A stretch of 64,000 nt of DNA, taken from contig OX387204.1 in NCBI GenBank assembly GCA_947561715.1, forward strand, positions 9,057,001 to 9,121,000. Direction: 5' to 3'. The notes beneath the pieces were generated by a model. It worked only from the letters and a program-made list of their open reading frames with translations, searched no databases and was not told the DNA's origin. Of this stretch, positions 37,090 through 48,500 are shown piece by piece. The stretch comes from Ascidia mentula (lineage: Eukaryota; Chordata; Ascidiacea; Phlebobranchia; Ascidiidae). Made by a program: the position numbers and the translations under genes. The first letter of the stretch is position 1. Each line of letters opens with the position of its first letter.

Positions 37090-39026
37090 TTATTTACGCG
37101 GTTGTTCATCAGACAAAAACTTTATAACGTTATCCAACCAATTACAATAGCGCGAAAAAGCAAGAAGTGGGGGCGCCTCGACCTTGTGTTTCTCGATTCG
37201 AGTTTCTTTGTTCTTCAAAGCTCCCCTTTCACTAAATTGCGTAACGCTGGTTGAAACGGGAGTCCTCGCTGACGTTGAGTTGCGGTTTGTTCTTCCAGCC
37301 TTATTCGTTGACCCCACTTTAGTAAGGGATCGGTGAAAAACTTCCGGCAATGAAGTGCGACGGCTGTCAGCACGTGATGCTGGTTTGGTTTCTGTCTCTG
37401 TAAGTTTAATGAGGTTAAATGTACAAAGAACACCAAACAAACTGGTACAACAACGAAATAAGGCTAACGATTGACTTCAAAAAACATTTCAGCAACATTT
37501 TTCATTGCAAAAAAACATAAAAATCGCTTGAGTTTTATTAGGGAAATTTAACCAGTCTTACCAACAAAATTGGGGATATGATTATGGACATAATCTTTCC
37601 AAAATTCTGGGTTCATCCACTGACGCAACGCCTGATACCGCTTTAATATTTGGAAGTCCAACACTGACTGAAAAGAAAGGCTCGGAGTAAATACCAGCAT
37701 AACAATTGGGGTTATTTAATTGATCCTATATAATAACAACACCTGCAACTTTCGCAAGCAAACCGGACACAGGTGGCAAGGTCGATTGTCAGATTCCTGC
37801 AAGTGGTTTGAACCGTTCATGAGACAACTTAACCACACACAATGTTTCAATCCAAACATGTGACCAATCTCGTGCGCCATCACCTTTAACAGTCACGAAA
37901 CTATTTTGTGTTTTGGAAACAAAGAGTTTTACTTACATTGCATGCACGCCGAAGCAGGGCGTCAGTAATTGAAACCTCGGAGCCGTCAACTCTTTTAGCT
38001 GGAGTGTCAAATGGAGAATAACTTAACTTTCCATCGTTTGTTTTTAAGACTTTGTCTCCACCCTGAGTCCAAGTTTCGTAAAACACGTCATCAAATCTGC
38101 CAGTTGCACAAATAATGTTACAACGTGAAGTTTAATACTTTGTAGAAGTTGTGACACCTTGCAAAACTAAATACTCCGACACCACCGGCCGATGCTGTGT
38201 GTGTACTGGAAGCTAAACCAAATACGAAGTCCCACGAAGTCTTCGGATAAAGGTCGATCATAGTCACGGCAATCAGGCAATGGGAATGCTTTGGTTTTGT
38301 CTATTGAGTGTAAAGAAAATGTTTTCAACTTAAGCAATTTCGTTATATGTTACTTATTACCTTTCTTAGGTAGCGTAAAATATCGCCCGCATGTAGTTGG
38401 AAACGCCCAGTTAGATGGTTGACTCGGTAATTACAACCCACTTCAGATATTGCTAGGGGCTGAAGAATCTCCACCTATCAAGGCAGAATTTACTACCTTG
38501 TAAAATTTGTATTGCACGTACGTCACCTTACCTTGGTAATATGAAAAAACGCTTTGCAGTATGTCTGAAGCCAAATAAGAAATGTGTTTGTCCTTGAGAT
38601 CGAAGCACTGCTGTCGTCGCCAGGAAATAGGCCGAGTGGCAAGATTGAAATGATTTTCGGGCCACTAGTTGTTGTCCTCGATGCAGCTCGACTTCGAAGC
38701 TGCGTTCTCAAAGAAAAAGCTGTTTGTGGGCGAGAATCTTGCCCACCATCGTTTAGGCAATTTGATGTTTCTGTTTGGCCGATAATATAATATCGCCAGA
38801 ACGATTCGTAAGTCTGACCAGATTCATCATGGTTCAGCAACCAATCGGCGTCGCTCATTATCTGTATTGGTTTAAAATATTGCGATTCTTCGTCGGCAAG
38901 TCCTGCTTGTTCAAGCAACTGTCGCTCTTTCAAGCTAAAATTGAGCTTGAAATTTCGTTTTACAACAGAGTTCGTCCCAATCAGAGCCTCCTTACGTTGT
39001 GCGGGAGTTCTGTTTTTCCAGGGCAT
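37090..39026 (-). CDS. AMZ1/AMZ2-like: archaemetzincin-type zinc metallopeptidase
   Basis: Seven exons on the minus strand (39026-38532, 38474-38361, 38300-38158, 38096-37937, 37883-37743, 37667-37562, 37397-37090) join in phase to 488 residues. Family landmarks are QLHAGDILRYL, the VTMIDLYPKTSWDFVFGLAS block, and the extended zinc motif HEIGHMFGLKHC (residues 308-319), with the archaelysin Cys cluster SCLMNGSNHLQE and CHLCPVCLRKLQ. The three His ligands, catalytic Glu and downstream Cys residues are all present, so an active metallopeptidase is expected. The substrate of the family is not settled. The last exon (about 102 residues) is a basic, Ser/Thr-rich tail beyond the conserved core, which brings the length closer to AMZ1 than to the shorter AMZ2. 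AMZ1 versus AMZ2 identity is not decided. Confidence 0.93.
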
Positions 39027-39760
39027 TGTTGGGACTTGCTAAAGCTGTGCTTCCTAATATGTATCCGGTATATAGAATTTAATCTGCGATATAATAAGAC
39101 TTTCAAACAAACGTTTTTTAAATGGTAGAAACTGTGACACCTTTCAGATACGTTTCATGTTTCAAAATTAAACTGCAGTGTACAACATTTATGCATTTTT
39201 TTTAGGAGCTGGATATATTTTAGCATATTAGGTTGGACTTTTCTTTCAACTCCAAGCTTTTCGCACCCTTTTGAGTAATCCTTTCACGAAAGCGTTTGTC
39301 TGACATTTGTCTCAAACACAACCTAAATATAACTGTTCTAACGCCTGTAAAGTGATGGTAGCGGGTCATTTAGGTACTGTGCCTTCTATTTTCGGATCCC
39401 GGCGCAGTCGCGACAAGCCACTCACACAATTCTTGAATGGATCGGGTGGTTACGAAGAAAGGATCGTGAGATACCGGATACCTACATCAAACACTTTATC
39501 CGATACCCAGTAAGCACATGTCAACAACTTTTCACCTGTACTTGTCCTTGTCAACTTCACCTCAACTGCGTCCTTTTTTCGTCCAAGTCACGCAGGCTGG
39601 TTCATGGCACTATAATCTTGACGCTATTCTTTTCGTTCATTTGGGTTTCGCTATATTCAACATACGCAAGTTGCTATAGGACTTTTGTATTAAAGTAAAC
39701 CTTCACGATTCGGCATTTAACTGTGCCATGAATCGAAGGCAGCGCGAAGTCGTCACGTGA

Positions 39761-41131
39761 TTAAATCTTGTTGAAAGCAACAATATCCATGCTTTGGACC
39801 TAAACAGAATGCGAATTAACAAACAAAGTGATTGCAAACGTACTTGACTGATGACTTACATAGTCTTCAAACTCGACAATCTTGTCCTCTAAATCATCTG
39901 TACCAACTTTATCATCTTCTACCACACAAGAGATTTGCAGTTTCAGAATTCCAAATGCGATCTAAAAAACATTTGGAAGCTATAGGACAGTAGGCCATAA
40001 ATGATATCGCAACACAATCATAAGTTGGAAACAAATCAAATTTACCTTGACAAGTTTGGAGGCTCCCCACAATAAACCATCCATTTCAATGGACCGAACA
40101 CATTTTTCCAGCTCTGCCATGTCTGTTTCATCATCCCACTACAATTAGTTAAAAATGTTTAAAAACAAAATATTTTATATGCTGGTGCAAGTTTTTGAAA
40201 GATAACTTACGGGTTTTACATCCAAAATAATAGTGGACTTGGCAATAACACCAGGTTTCTTTGCCTTTTTTTCTTGGTAGGCTTTTAGTCTTTCAGCTTT
40301 AAGCTTTTCCGCCGCTGCACTTTCTTCTTCATCGCTGGATGCAAACAGGTCAATTTCATCGCTGTCACTGTCCTCATCTTTTACACCATTCTGAACAGGC
40401 TGAATACCATATTTTTATTTGATTTAAAAATTAGGGTAACTCAAGTGGGAAAACAAAATTACCTTGCTTTCAGATTTCACTGGTGCAGCAGGAGCCTGAG
40501 CACCTTCAATAAGACTTAATCTTTTTTCAATTGTTTCAAATCGTTTGGACATAGATGCAACTTCATTTCTTAATCTTTCATTTTCTTTTGCAAGTTCCTC
40601 AACTTGTTTACGAACAACATCACTAACAGTCTTCAAACAAATAAGAGGATTTTTACACAAATGTGATGGAGATTTGTTGCATATAAACAATTTGTAGTCA
40701 GGATATTTTGAAAATTAAAAAACTTACAGCAGATGTTGGTGTGTCTTTAAGTGTTTCTTGCATCTTTTGGCGAACTTCTTTAATTTGTTGAGACAAATTG
40801 CTACTGGTAGTTTCAGAAGCCTGTAAAGTTAGTTCATGTTTATTGATCATAATTCTACATAACAATGTTAGAAAAACAAATGTGCAAAAAACAAACACTG
40901 TACAGAAACTTTGTGAAAAATTAAAAAAAACAACACCCAATCAAACATAACATCCAGTGTTGTAAAATACAACATGAATTTGCAAAGCAAAGTTTTGTCA
41001 CCCACCACCTTCACCCCAGCATTGTTACTGCTTTTTCTCACAAGATATTCCTGGTAATTGTATTCTGCCTCTTCTACTTTTGGACGATCAAACCAAATTC
41101 CAGCTTTCATTGCATCGGCCAATGCTGCCAT
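39761..41131 (-). CDS. EEF1D: elongation factor 1-delta (eEF1B delta, guanine nucleotide exchange subunit)
   Basis: Seven minus-strand exons (41131-41006, 40820-40728, 40630-40463, 40399-40211, 40138-40046, 39961-39860, 39799-39761) join in phase to 269 residues, close to vertebrate eEF1D. The N-terminus is [21 protein letters not shown]. The third exon encodes the leucine-zipper helix ([15 protein letters not shown]). An acidic linker precedes [13 protein letters not shown], the classical CK2-site region. The EF1 GNE domain runs from [23 protein letters not shown] to the end [11 protein letters not shown], with the exchange-active C-terminus intact. The protein reloads eEF1A with GTP in the cytosol. 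The donor of exon 1 is ambiguous by one codon (GTGGTG), which does not change the frame. Confidence 0.96.
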
Positions 41132-41212
41132 TTTTGAACAAAAGACTATAAACATAAAGAAAATCTTTTGAAATGTCATCTACAGGATCTAAAGATGGAT
41201 CAAAGGAATATA

Positions 41213-41265
41213 GCAGGGGTGTCCACTGTGTGTCCTGCAGGCGAAGTGTGGCCCACCGCAGAATT
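41213..41265 (+). mobile_element. hAT-type element terminus, fragment
   Basis: CAGGGGTGTCCACTGTGTGTCCTGCAGGCGAAGTGTGGCCCACCGCAG resembles the widespread hAT non-autonomous end (CAGGGGTGTCxAAC...GGCCCGC). No matching opposite end was found, so only a fragment is called. It lies about 80 bases upstream of the EEF1D start codon. Confidence 0.4.
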
Positions 41266-42557
41266 TCATTTTGCCTGCGAATGTAGTTATAAATTGTGTT
41301 GCACATGGCCGCAGAAGTTTGGAAAGTTTTTTATAATTTAAATATTTTTTAAAAATGTAGGTTAAAAAATGCTTCACTGCCCTTGTTAGCAGTTTGGGAA
41401 ACAAAATGATTAACGTGCAGTCGGGCATTCAGGTAATAATTTTTTGCCTAAAAGTGACGAAAATAAAAATTGTCACATCGGTGTTTTTACCTGATTAAAA
41501 TTGGCCCTCATTCCAAAAAGGTACCATCTAATACTATGTACAGGTTTGCTAGGTCCCATACCTACAACTGCCATAGGAACTAATCTAACAGACCTAGTGG
41601 ACATGATGCACCTAGTTATTAGAATTTGACGTTTCTTGGCCAACCAAACATCAGGAATTACATCCAATTCCAGGTGGGCCAAGTTGACCTAGATAGAATC
41701 CAGATTGGGAAGTTTTTAATTTGCGTGCAGAATTTTTTTCAGCAAACAGTAATTATGTGGATTATCAGTTATGCTTTTTGTATGTTAATGCACATATGCT
41801 ATTTTTTTGTGCGGATTATAAGCAAATATTCACAAAAAGCATTTTCTAATCTGAGATACTATTACAAGGTTGGACATTGGGGACTTGTTTTTAGAAGGTG
41901 GGACCAACTGGACCTGCAGTATTAAGAGGTTGCGCACAAAAAATACTAGCAATTTACAGGCCACTAGTTTCATATCATTCAGAGAAAGTCTCTTTGTATG
42001 AGCTTATATAATGTAGGGTAGTAGAATGTTACTAATAAACAAACCACAAAATTATGTTAATAAACAGAACAAATGAGGAGATCATACTCCAACAAACTTA
42101 CAAATTTGGGATCTTGAATATCGCTAAGGAAAAATATACTCTTGCCACAGCACACGTTGATTTCGCAAAAGACTGTTATTATTATTTCTATTTTGTCACT
42201 ACGATACATTTATAATAAAAACAACAGTAATCCATACTTTTGAAAATCAAATGTGGGTTGAAGTAATAAAAAAATAACATTACATTTGATTAAACAGTAT
42301 CATCTAAATGCACAACTTATATATTTTAAAATAATATCAAAATTTATGTTTTTTGTGTACCTTTTCTCATAATCTTGTTCCGCATGAGTGCCATAAGGTC
42401 AATAATCTACATAGTATTGTAAAATATACACAGTACACAGATAAAGAAGTAAAGGCGTTTTGCGGTTTCTTCGCCTTTGTATTGAAGCATGTGTATAGCC
42501 TACATAATATCATATTGGGGAAAGTTAAGTGAATAGTTTTGTTCACAAAACTGTCCA
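41266..42557. other. 1.3 kb intergenic region between divergent EEF1D and EXTL3-type genes
   Basis: The spacer separates two divergently transcribed genes, so it should hold both promoters. It is AT-rich, and the short frames on both strands lack coding character. Around 41500-41930 there are repeated GGTCCCA / TGGGACC / GGCCAA-like words in both orientations, suggestive of a degraded dispersed repeat. I see no clear TATA box that decides a start. Confidence 0.4.
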
Positions 42558-45500
42558 ATGGCGATAAATCGAAGTTATGGATTAAAATCAGATGTGCGTG
42601 ATTCCTGTTTTGAATATATGGGATCGGATTTTTCTCAAAGATTTAAAAGGTATAAACAAAATTTTTACAATCTGCTTTTGTTTAAAAATTATTTATTAGT
42701 ATGGTGCTTTTTGGAGGTAGTTCAATACAAGCTAATTTATTTGTTTTTTTTAGGTTTTTGGTGGGTGTAAGATTGTCAAGAGTGGCTCTTCTGTTTGTTG
42801 CAATTTTTCTTATTTTTCATTATTTCACAAGTCATTTTTTCAACCCACTGCCAGTGGACTCTGGCCCAAGCTTGTTGCCTTTAGATTCATCATATAGGTT
42901 AGTAAACAGTTTAGTTTATGTTACATACTACTTTCTATAGATTTGGTTATACACTTTGTCGCTAGCGAAAACATGCAACTAAAGAATTTGTTGACTGGTT
43001 TAATTACATGAATAAAATAAATCATTTAGAAAAAAAAAACGAAAAGTAAAATAAATAATTCACGACTGATTGTCCTTATGCCCAAGTTGCAAAATTAAAT
43101 AACCACCATTGTGTTTGGACGATTTTTCAGGACTTCAGGCTTCATCTCACACTACAATTTTTCCATTAGTTTAATTTTCATAACTAACCGTGTTTTGTCT
43201 TAATTTTTGTGTAGGTTAAGGGACCTGAAGCATATAAAGGACCTAAAACGGATAAAAAAATCTGTTTCCATTGAACTGCGCGACTTGGAACATAAGCGAA
43301 ACCAAATTCAGGTAAATCAACTGTATATACCTAGTAATTTGTTGCCTAATCGGTGGCTACTGTTGAACAATTACATGTTGTGATTTCACAAAGTTGAGTT
43401 GCAGGAAAGTCACGAAGTTGATTGAGCTAGTTTTAAGCTCTGTCATAAATGTCATTCTACATTTGCATTTTTATAATAATTTACTGTTTGTGACTTTCTT
43501 GCAAGTGTTATGTAGCAAATTTAGCAACTGGGATATTTAAAGGGTTTTCAACTGGGGTTCTATAGAGCCATATGCAATGATCTATTGAGGTGTCCACCCA
43601 CATGATTTTTCTCAAACTATAAAACTGATGTTGCTGGATCTGCACTGAAGTTCATTATGTGGCCATCACCAAATAAGGTCCTTAATTTTTTTGTTAAGGA
43701 TGGGGGGCAAGATAGTCCATGGACCCAAACCAGTCAAGACACCCAGATCTATATATAGGAAGAAAACAGTGTTTGTAATGGTGCTGAATCCATTATAGTC
43801 TAAAATTGGTCAGCAAAGTTGTCTAATAGTCACACCAGCTACACTGATGAGACCTTTGAGGTCGAAACAGTGGCCATCTGTCTGCAGCTTACAAAATAAA
43901 ATATAAATGTTTGCTTTCATATTTTTAAAACACCTGAAAACAATTGTTTCAGGATGACATTGCTATGCACCAAAATAGATTAAATTCAATTGAACAAATG
44001 TCGAAAAAAGCACAAAATGAGTTGGATGTTTTGAAACGTCAGATCATTCAGGTAGTACACAAATACAATTTTTCCTTGCATAATATTTTACTATGTTAGC
44101 ACAAAAGCTTTTCATAAAAAATATGTAGTACAAAAGCTAACATATTTGTTAATATCTTCCTAGATTTTTACAATTGTTTTTGTTTTCACATCTGGCTTTT
44201 GTAATTTTGCAGCTTAAAAATGAGCAACGTGAAGCAGCCAAACCTAAAATGGCTGCTCCTGCTCGAATTGTTGCCACTGAGGAAGATAATATAGTGTTAC
44301 CCAGTCCCACAAGATATTACAGGTTTTTATTATTCCTTGCTCTCACATAGTTTAGTCAACTTTTAAGCTAACATTTTAGTCCTTATTTAAAAATTTATTA
44401 AATCATCAGTCCAAGAATGTCTGTTCTTTAACCAGGTTTTACTATATTTGCTGTTAATCTAATATTTTCATCATCTTACAGATGTCGAATGCATAGTTGC
44501 TTTGACTATTCACGCTGTTCCTTGGTGTCACAGTTTCCAGTGTATATTTATCCACACAATTCAAACTCCGCAAGTAAATACAACACATGTTTAGCATGTT
44601 GCAGTTGTCACTACTGTGTCCCACAACATAAACAAATATCTCTTTTGTCTCAATAGATGCACCTTTATTTTCTGTGACATCCTATATTTATGAGGCAACA
44701 GAAAGTGTGTTTTCTACAAACATGTTCAGGACTTCAGATCCTAATTCAGCTTGTTTGTTTATTGTGTTATTGGGTGAAGTTGAAACTAGTGAAGGAGGTA
44801 CGTTACTTAACATATGTCCTTCTTGTTGCAGTCTCCTGTAAAATCAGTAGCAGATTTAAAATCATAATTCTTATCCATGACAACATTTCTTCATAGTTAA
44901 TGCTGGGACCAAGATAGATCCTTCTAGCATATCGACTTGGCTTCAGTCCTTGAATCACTGGAATGGTGATGGACGAAACCACTTGTTACTTTATCTCACA
45001 CGGAGTTCAACCGCACAAAATCCACTTCTGGGTGCAGATACCGGCCGAGCAATGATCGCCCAGTCAAACTTTGCTTCAGAGCAGTTTCGTCATGGCTTTG
45101 ACCTAGTTTTACCAACTCTCGCTGTTCCAGGGAAAGGTTTGTTTTGTAGAAATACAAACATTCACTCTTGAAAAAATTAACTAGATCTCTTAAATTTCTG
45201 TGTTAATTTTTTTCCCAAACAACAATAATCATAAATTATGTCGAGTCCTTCACCAAAGCAAAGACAAATTGCAATATGTGGATAACAAACGCCTTTGACC
45301 CAAATCTTCTAGGGAATACACAACAGAACAATATATGCTGTGCAGGGCGTCGATTTTTTATTGCTTGTCGAACATGGAGAAAAAAATGAAAGTGGGCGTC
45401 GAATAGCAGAAATATCGTAGTCTGAAGCTAACACATGAGAACGGCCTGGCGTAGTTTTCAATCAAAACATTGCATGTCTTTTAGCGTTAGATTGAACGAA

Positions 45501-48500
45501 AAATAGTATTAGTTTCGTAACAGGGCATTTGTTCGGTGGCAATGCTCCACCTTTGGAAACAATAGTTAGGTTAAGTATAAGGCGGTTTTTCGCTGAACTT
45601 CAAAGAAAGTGCTGGTGATAAAACAAAACAGTAATTTTTCGACAAAAAGGAATTATGTTTGCGTTTGTTTCTAAACAGACAAAAATATTTCACAAAAGGG
45701 TGGATTTTTTTACACTACTTTTTATATGCAGCTCACAAACTACAAACCTCCGAACAAGAAGTTGATCAACCTGCAAGTGATAACTGGTTGGATGAGGGAA
45801 GGGGGGCTTGGGTGGATGACGATATTCCGGTTCAGGTAATTATGGTTTTTACTGCTCTTGCGCTTGATGTTTATCCGCTTTGTGCAAATCTAGGTTCCGG
45901 CTATACGCAAGTACATGTTGTCATTTCAAGGTCAATGGGGTTCTTCAGTGGGAGCCGCCGTCCCCTTCCTTGCTCAGGGTGGTACGTTGCTTGCATGTTT
46001 TTTACATTGACACATAAACACACTTGGTGTTGTGTTGCTAACTAAGTGGCTTTGATATCTCTTAAATTTTGCAGAAATTAACGAAGAAGATAAGGAGGCT
46101 GATTCTGTTTACCACCAACTGTTCGTCGAAACTTTAAGTACGGAATCGAGCTCTAACTTACACGGGAAGTTTTTTGTTCAAATCAAGTGCCCAGAGGATA
46201 GACTGGTCATCCCAGGATACAAGTATGCTTTAACAAACTGTTTTGACCCCACATGTTTATATTTAAATACGGTAAATTTGTATATAGTTTAAACTGCGAG
46301 TTTGTACAGCAAAGTTACCTTCTCCAACGATGTTTTAATTGTAATTATCAATTGTTATTTGGGTGCAAAATATTTGGAGTGAATAACTTTGAATATGAAA
46401 GCCAAAGCTAAAATGCTGTTGATCATATTAGTAAACGTTTCCAACACATACTGGGTTCATCATCAGTAGCATTATAGTACTGATGTACTTGGCTTTCAAT
46501 TGTTATTATTCCGCGTTTTCGGCTTTATTACGTTTAAATAACGGACCACGCCCGAGTGCATCACGTAATTTGGGATGACATTGTACGTTTGCGCTCGTGC
46601 ACTAATAGATACAACAAGTTGACATAAAAGATTATTGTATTCCTGTTGGCTTTCGCCAGTGGCAATGGAAGTACATCTCGCACCACAGTGATACTTTCGA
46701 TACGTATTAATTTTCGCACAAGTACATTATTATTTGATGTCTGCAGGTATGAGTGGGCATTGTGTGGCAGTTTTTCAACCCGCAGTTCGCTGATGTCCCA
46801 AACTACGTTTGCACTTGTTCCCGCATCTGAACGTCACACACTTCTCGCCTCAACCTCGATATTCGTGATCCGTTTATCTGAAGCTTTACGTGCTGGAGCA
46901 ATTCCCGTAGTTGTTGGATCCCACGCTTCACTTCCATTCGGCGAGTTTGTCCAATGGGAAAAAGCAGCTTTAATTATTCCGCAGGTATTGGTAGTATACA
47001 ATGTTTATGACGAAAATGAGGCATTGGTCGACGATACCTAAACTAGTTATATTTATTCCGCAGTTATACGCGTTAAATACACTGTTAACAAAAAAGGTTG
47101 TATGTGCCACCTTTTTTGGTGGTTTACCACTTCCACCTTTAGGGTGAAAGAAAGAATTCCACCCTGAAAGTGAGTTTTTTAACCACCTAAATTTGGTGGA
47201 AATATCAACAACAAAACACCTTTTTATGTTGGTGGTTAGGTTGAAACTGCCTTTATTGTAATTCGTTTGTTGCACACCACTTATTTTACTTAGTTTTATT
47301 GGTTACCACTGCTGTCACAATTTGTTGACGAAACGAACTACCGACAGTGGTGGTCTGACATTTGGCAGTTTGTACACATAAACAGCCAAGAAGGTGAGAC
47401 ATTTGTTTAACGATGGCGAAAAATTGATGTCAAATATCCAGTATAGGGACATTATTAACGTTACAGTAGACTGAACAGACAAACCATCTTGTATCATGCA
47501 CCCGTCCACTGAAACAGTTATTGTTTTTGTAGCCGAACAAAACAATATAGTTGGATATGGTGTCTTGGCATCCTAGAAGACGTATACGTTCCGTAAAAGT
47601 TAGTTTACATTGGGCCACCATCGGGATTTCCGATGTCGCTCGCTGTCCTTGTCAGGGTGCTTACAAGGATTACGTCAGCAGAAGTTCATCCGGGGTTGGG
47701 TTGATTATTGTTGGGGCGCGGCAAGCTTACTTCCAGGCATTCAAAGACGCTATACCAATTTTATTTTCGGTTTTTATGTAAACAGTGAAGGTAGTCTTTC
47801 ATCTGTGATATAGCATAATGCAGAGAAGAGAACATGAGCGAACTCACTTCTAACAAGAGCTCATCATTTTTTTGGTGTGCGTCGTTATATCAGTAGTGTG
47901 TAACCGATTCCACACCAAACATTTTTACGAAACATTTTATTTCTTTATGTCCAAATGTAAACCATTATGTTGTGTTTGCTCTACCCAGGCTCGCATCACA
48001 GAACTAAGCTTCCTCCTCTCCAACATTCCCCACCCTGAAATATTGTCAATGAGAAGACAAGCTCGCTTTATTTACGATGCTTACTTCTCATCCCCTTACG
48101 CTGTTATCGATTCGATGCTTGCTGCTGTAAGGACAAGACTTCAAATCCCACCCCTACCAGTCCTGGATGAACCAAGGTATTGGAAATCTTCGATCTCCTT
48201 TTTTGGTCTTGTATTTTTCATGTCCAAAAACAATAAGATCACTATTGTGGATTACTGTTTAAAGCGAGAACACATGGCAAAGAGACAAATTAATACAAAC
48301 CATATTCGAATATTCCTGCTTTTTGTACGTGGCAGTGATGTCATCGAACACGACAGCTTTGACGTGCAAAACCACGAGGTGGCGCCAGGTGACGCACAGT
48401 CCGAGTTTGGGATTCCCCCTCCCGAACCACGAACGGATTCACCAAAGTTTCTCCGCAACCTTACAATGGTGACACTAGACGCAAAAGAATCATGGAATTC

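Noticed and set aside
39845..39870. CTGATGACTTAC as a hammerhead core
   Set aside because: No stem II or GAAA at usable distance. It is simply the sequence at an EEF1D splice donor read on the other strand.
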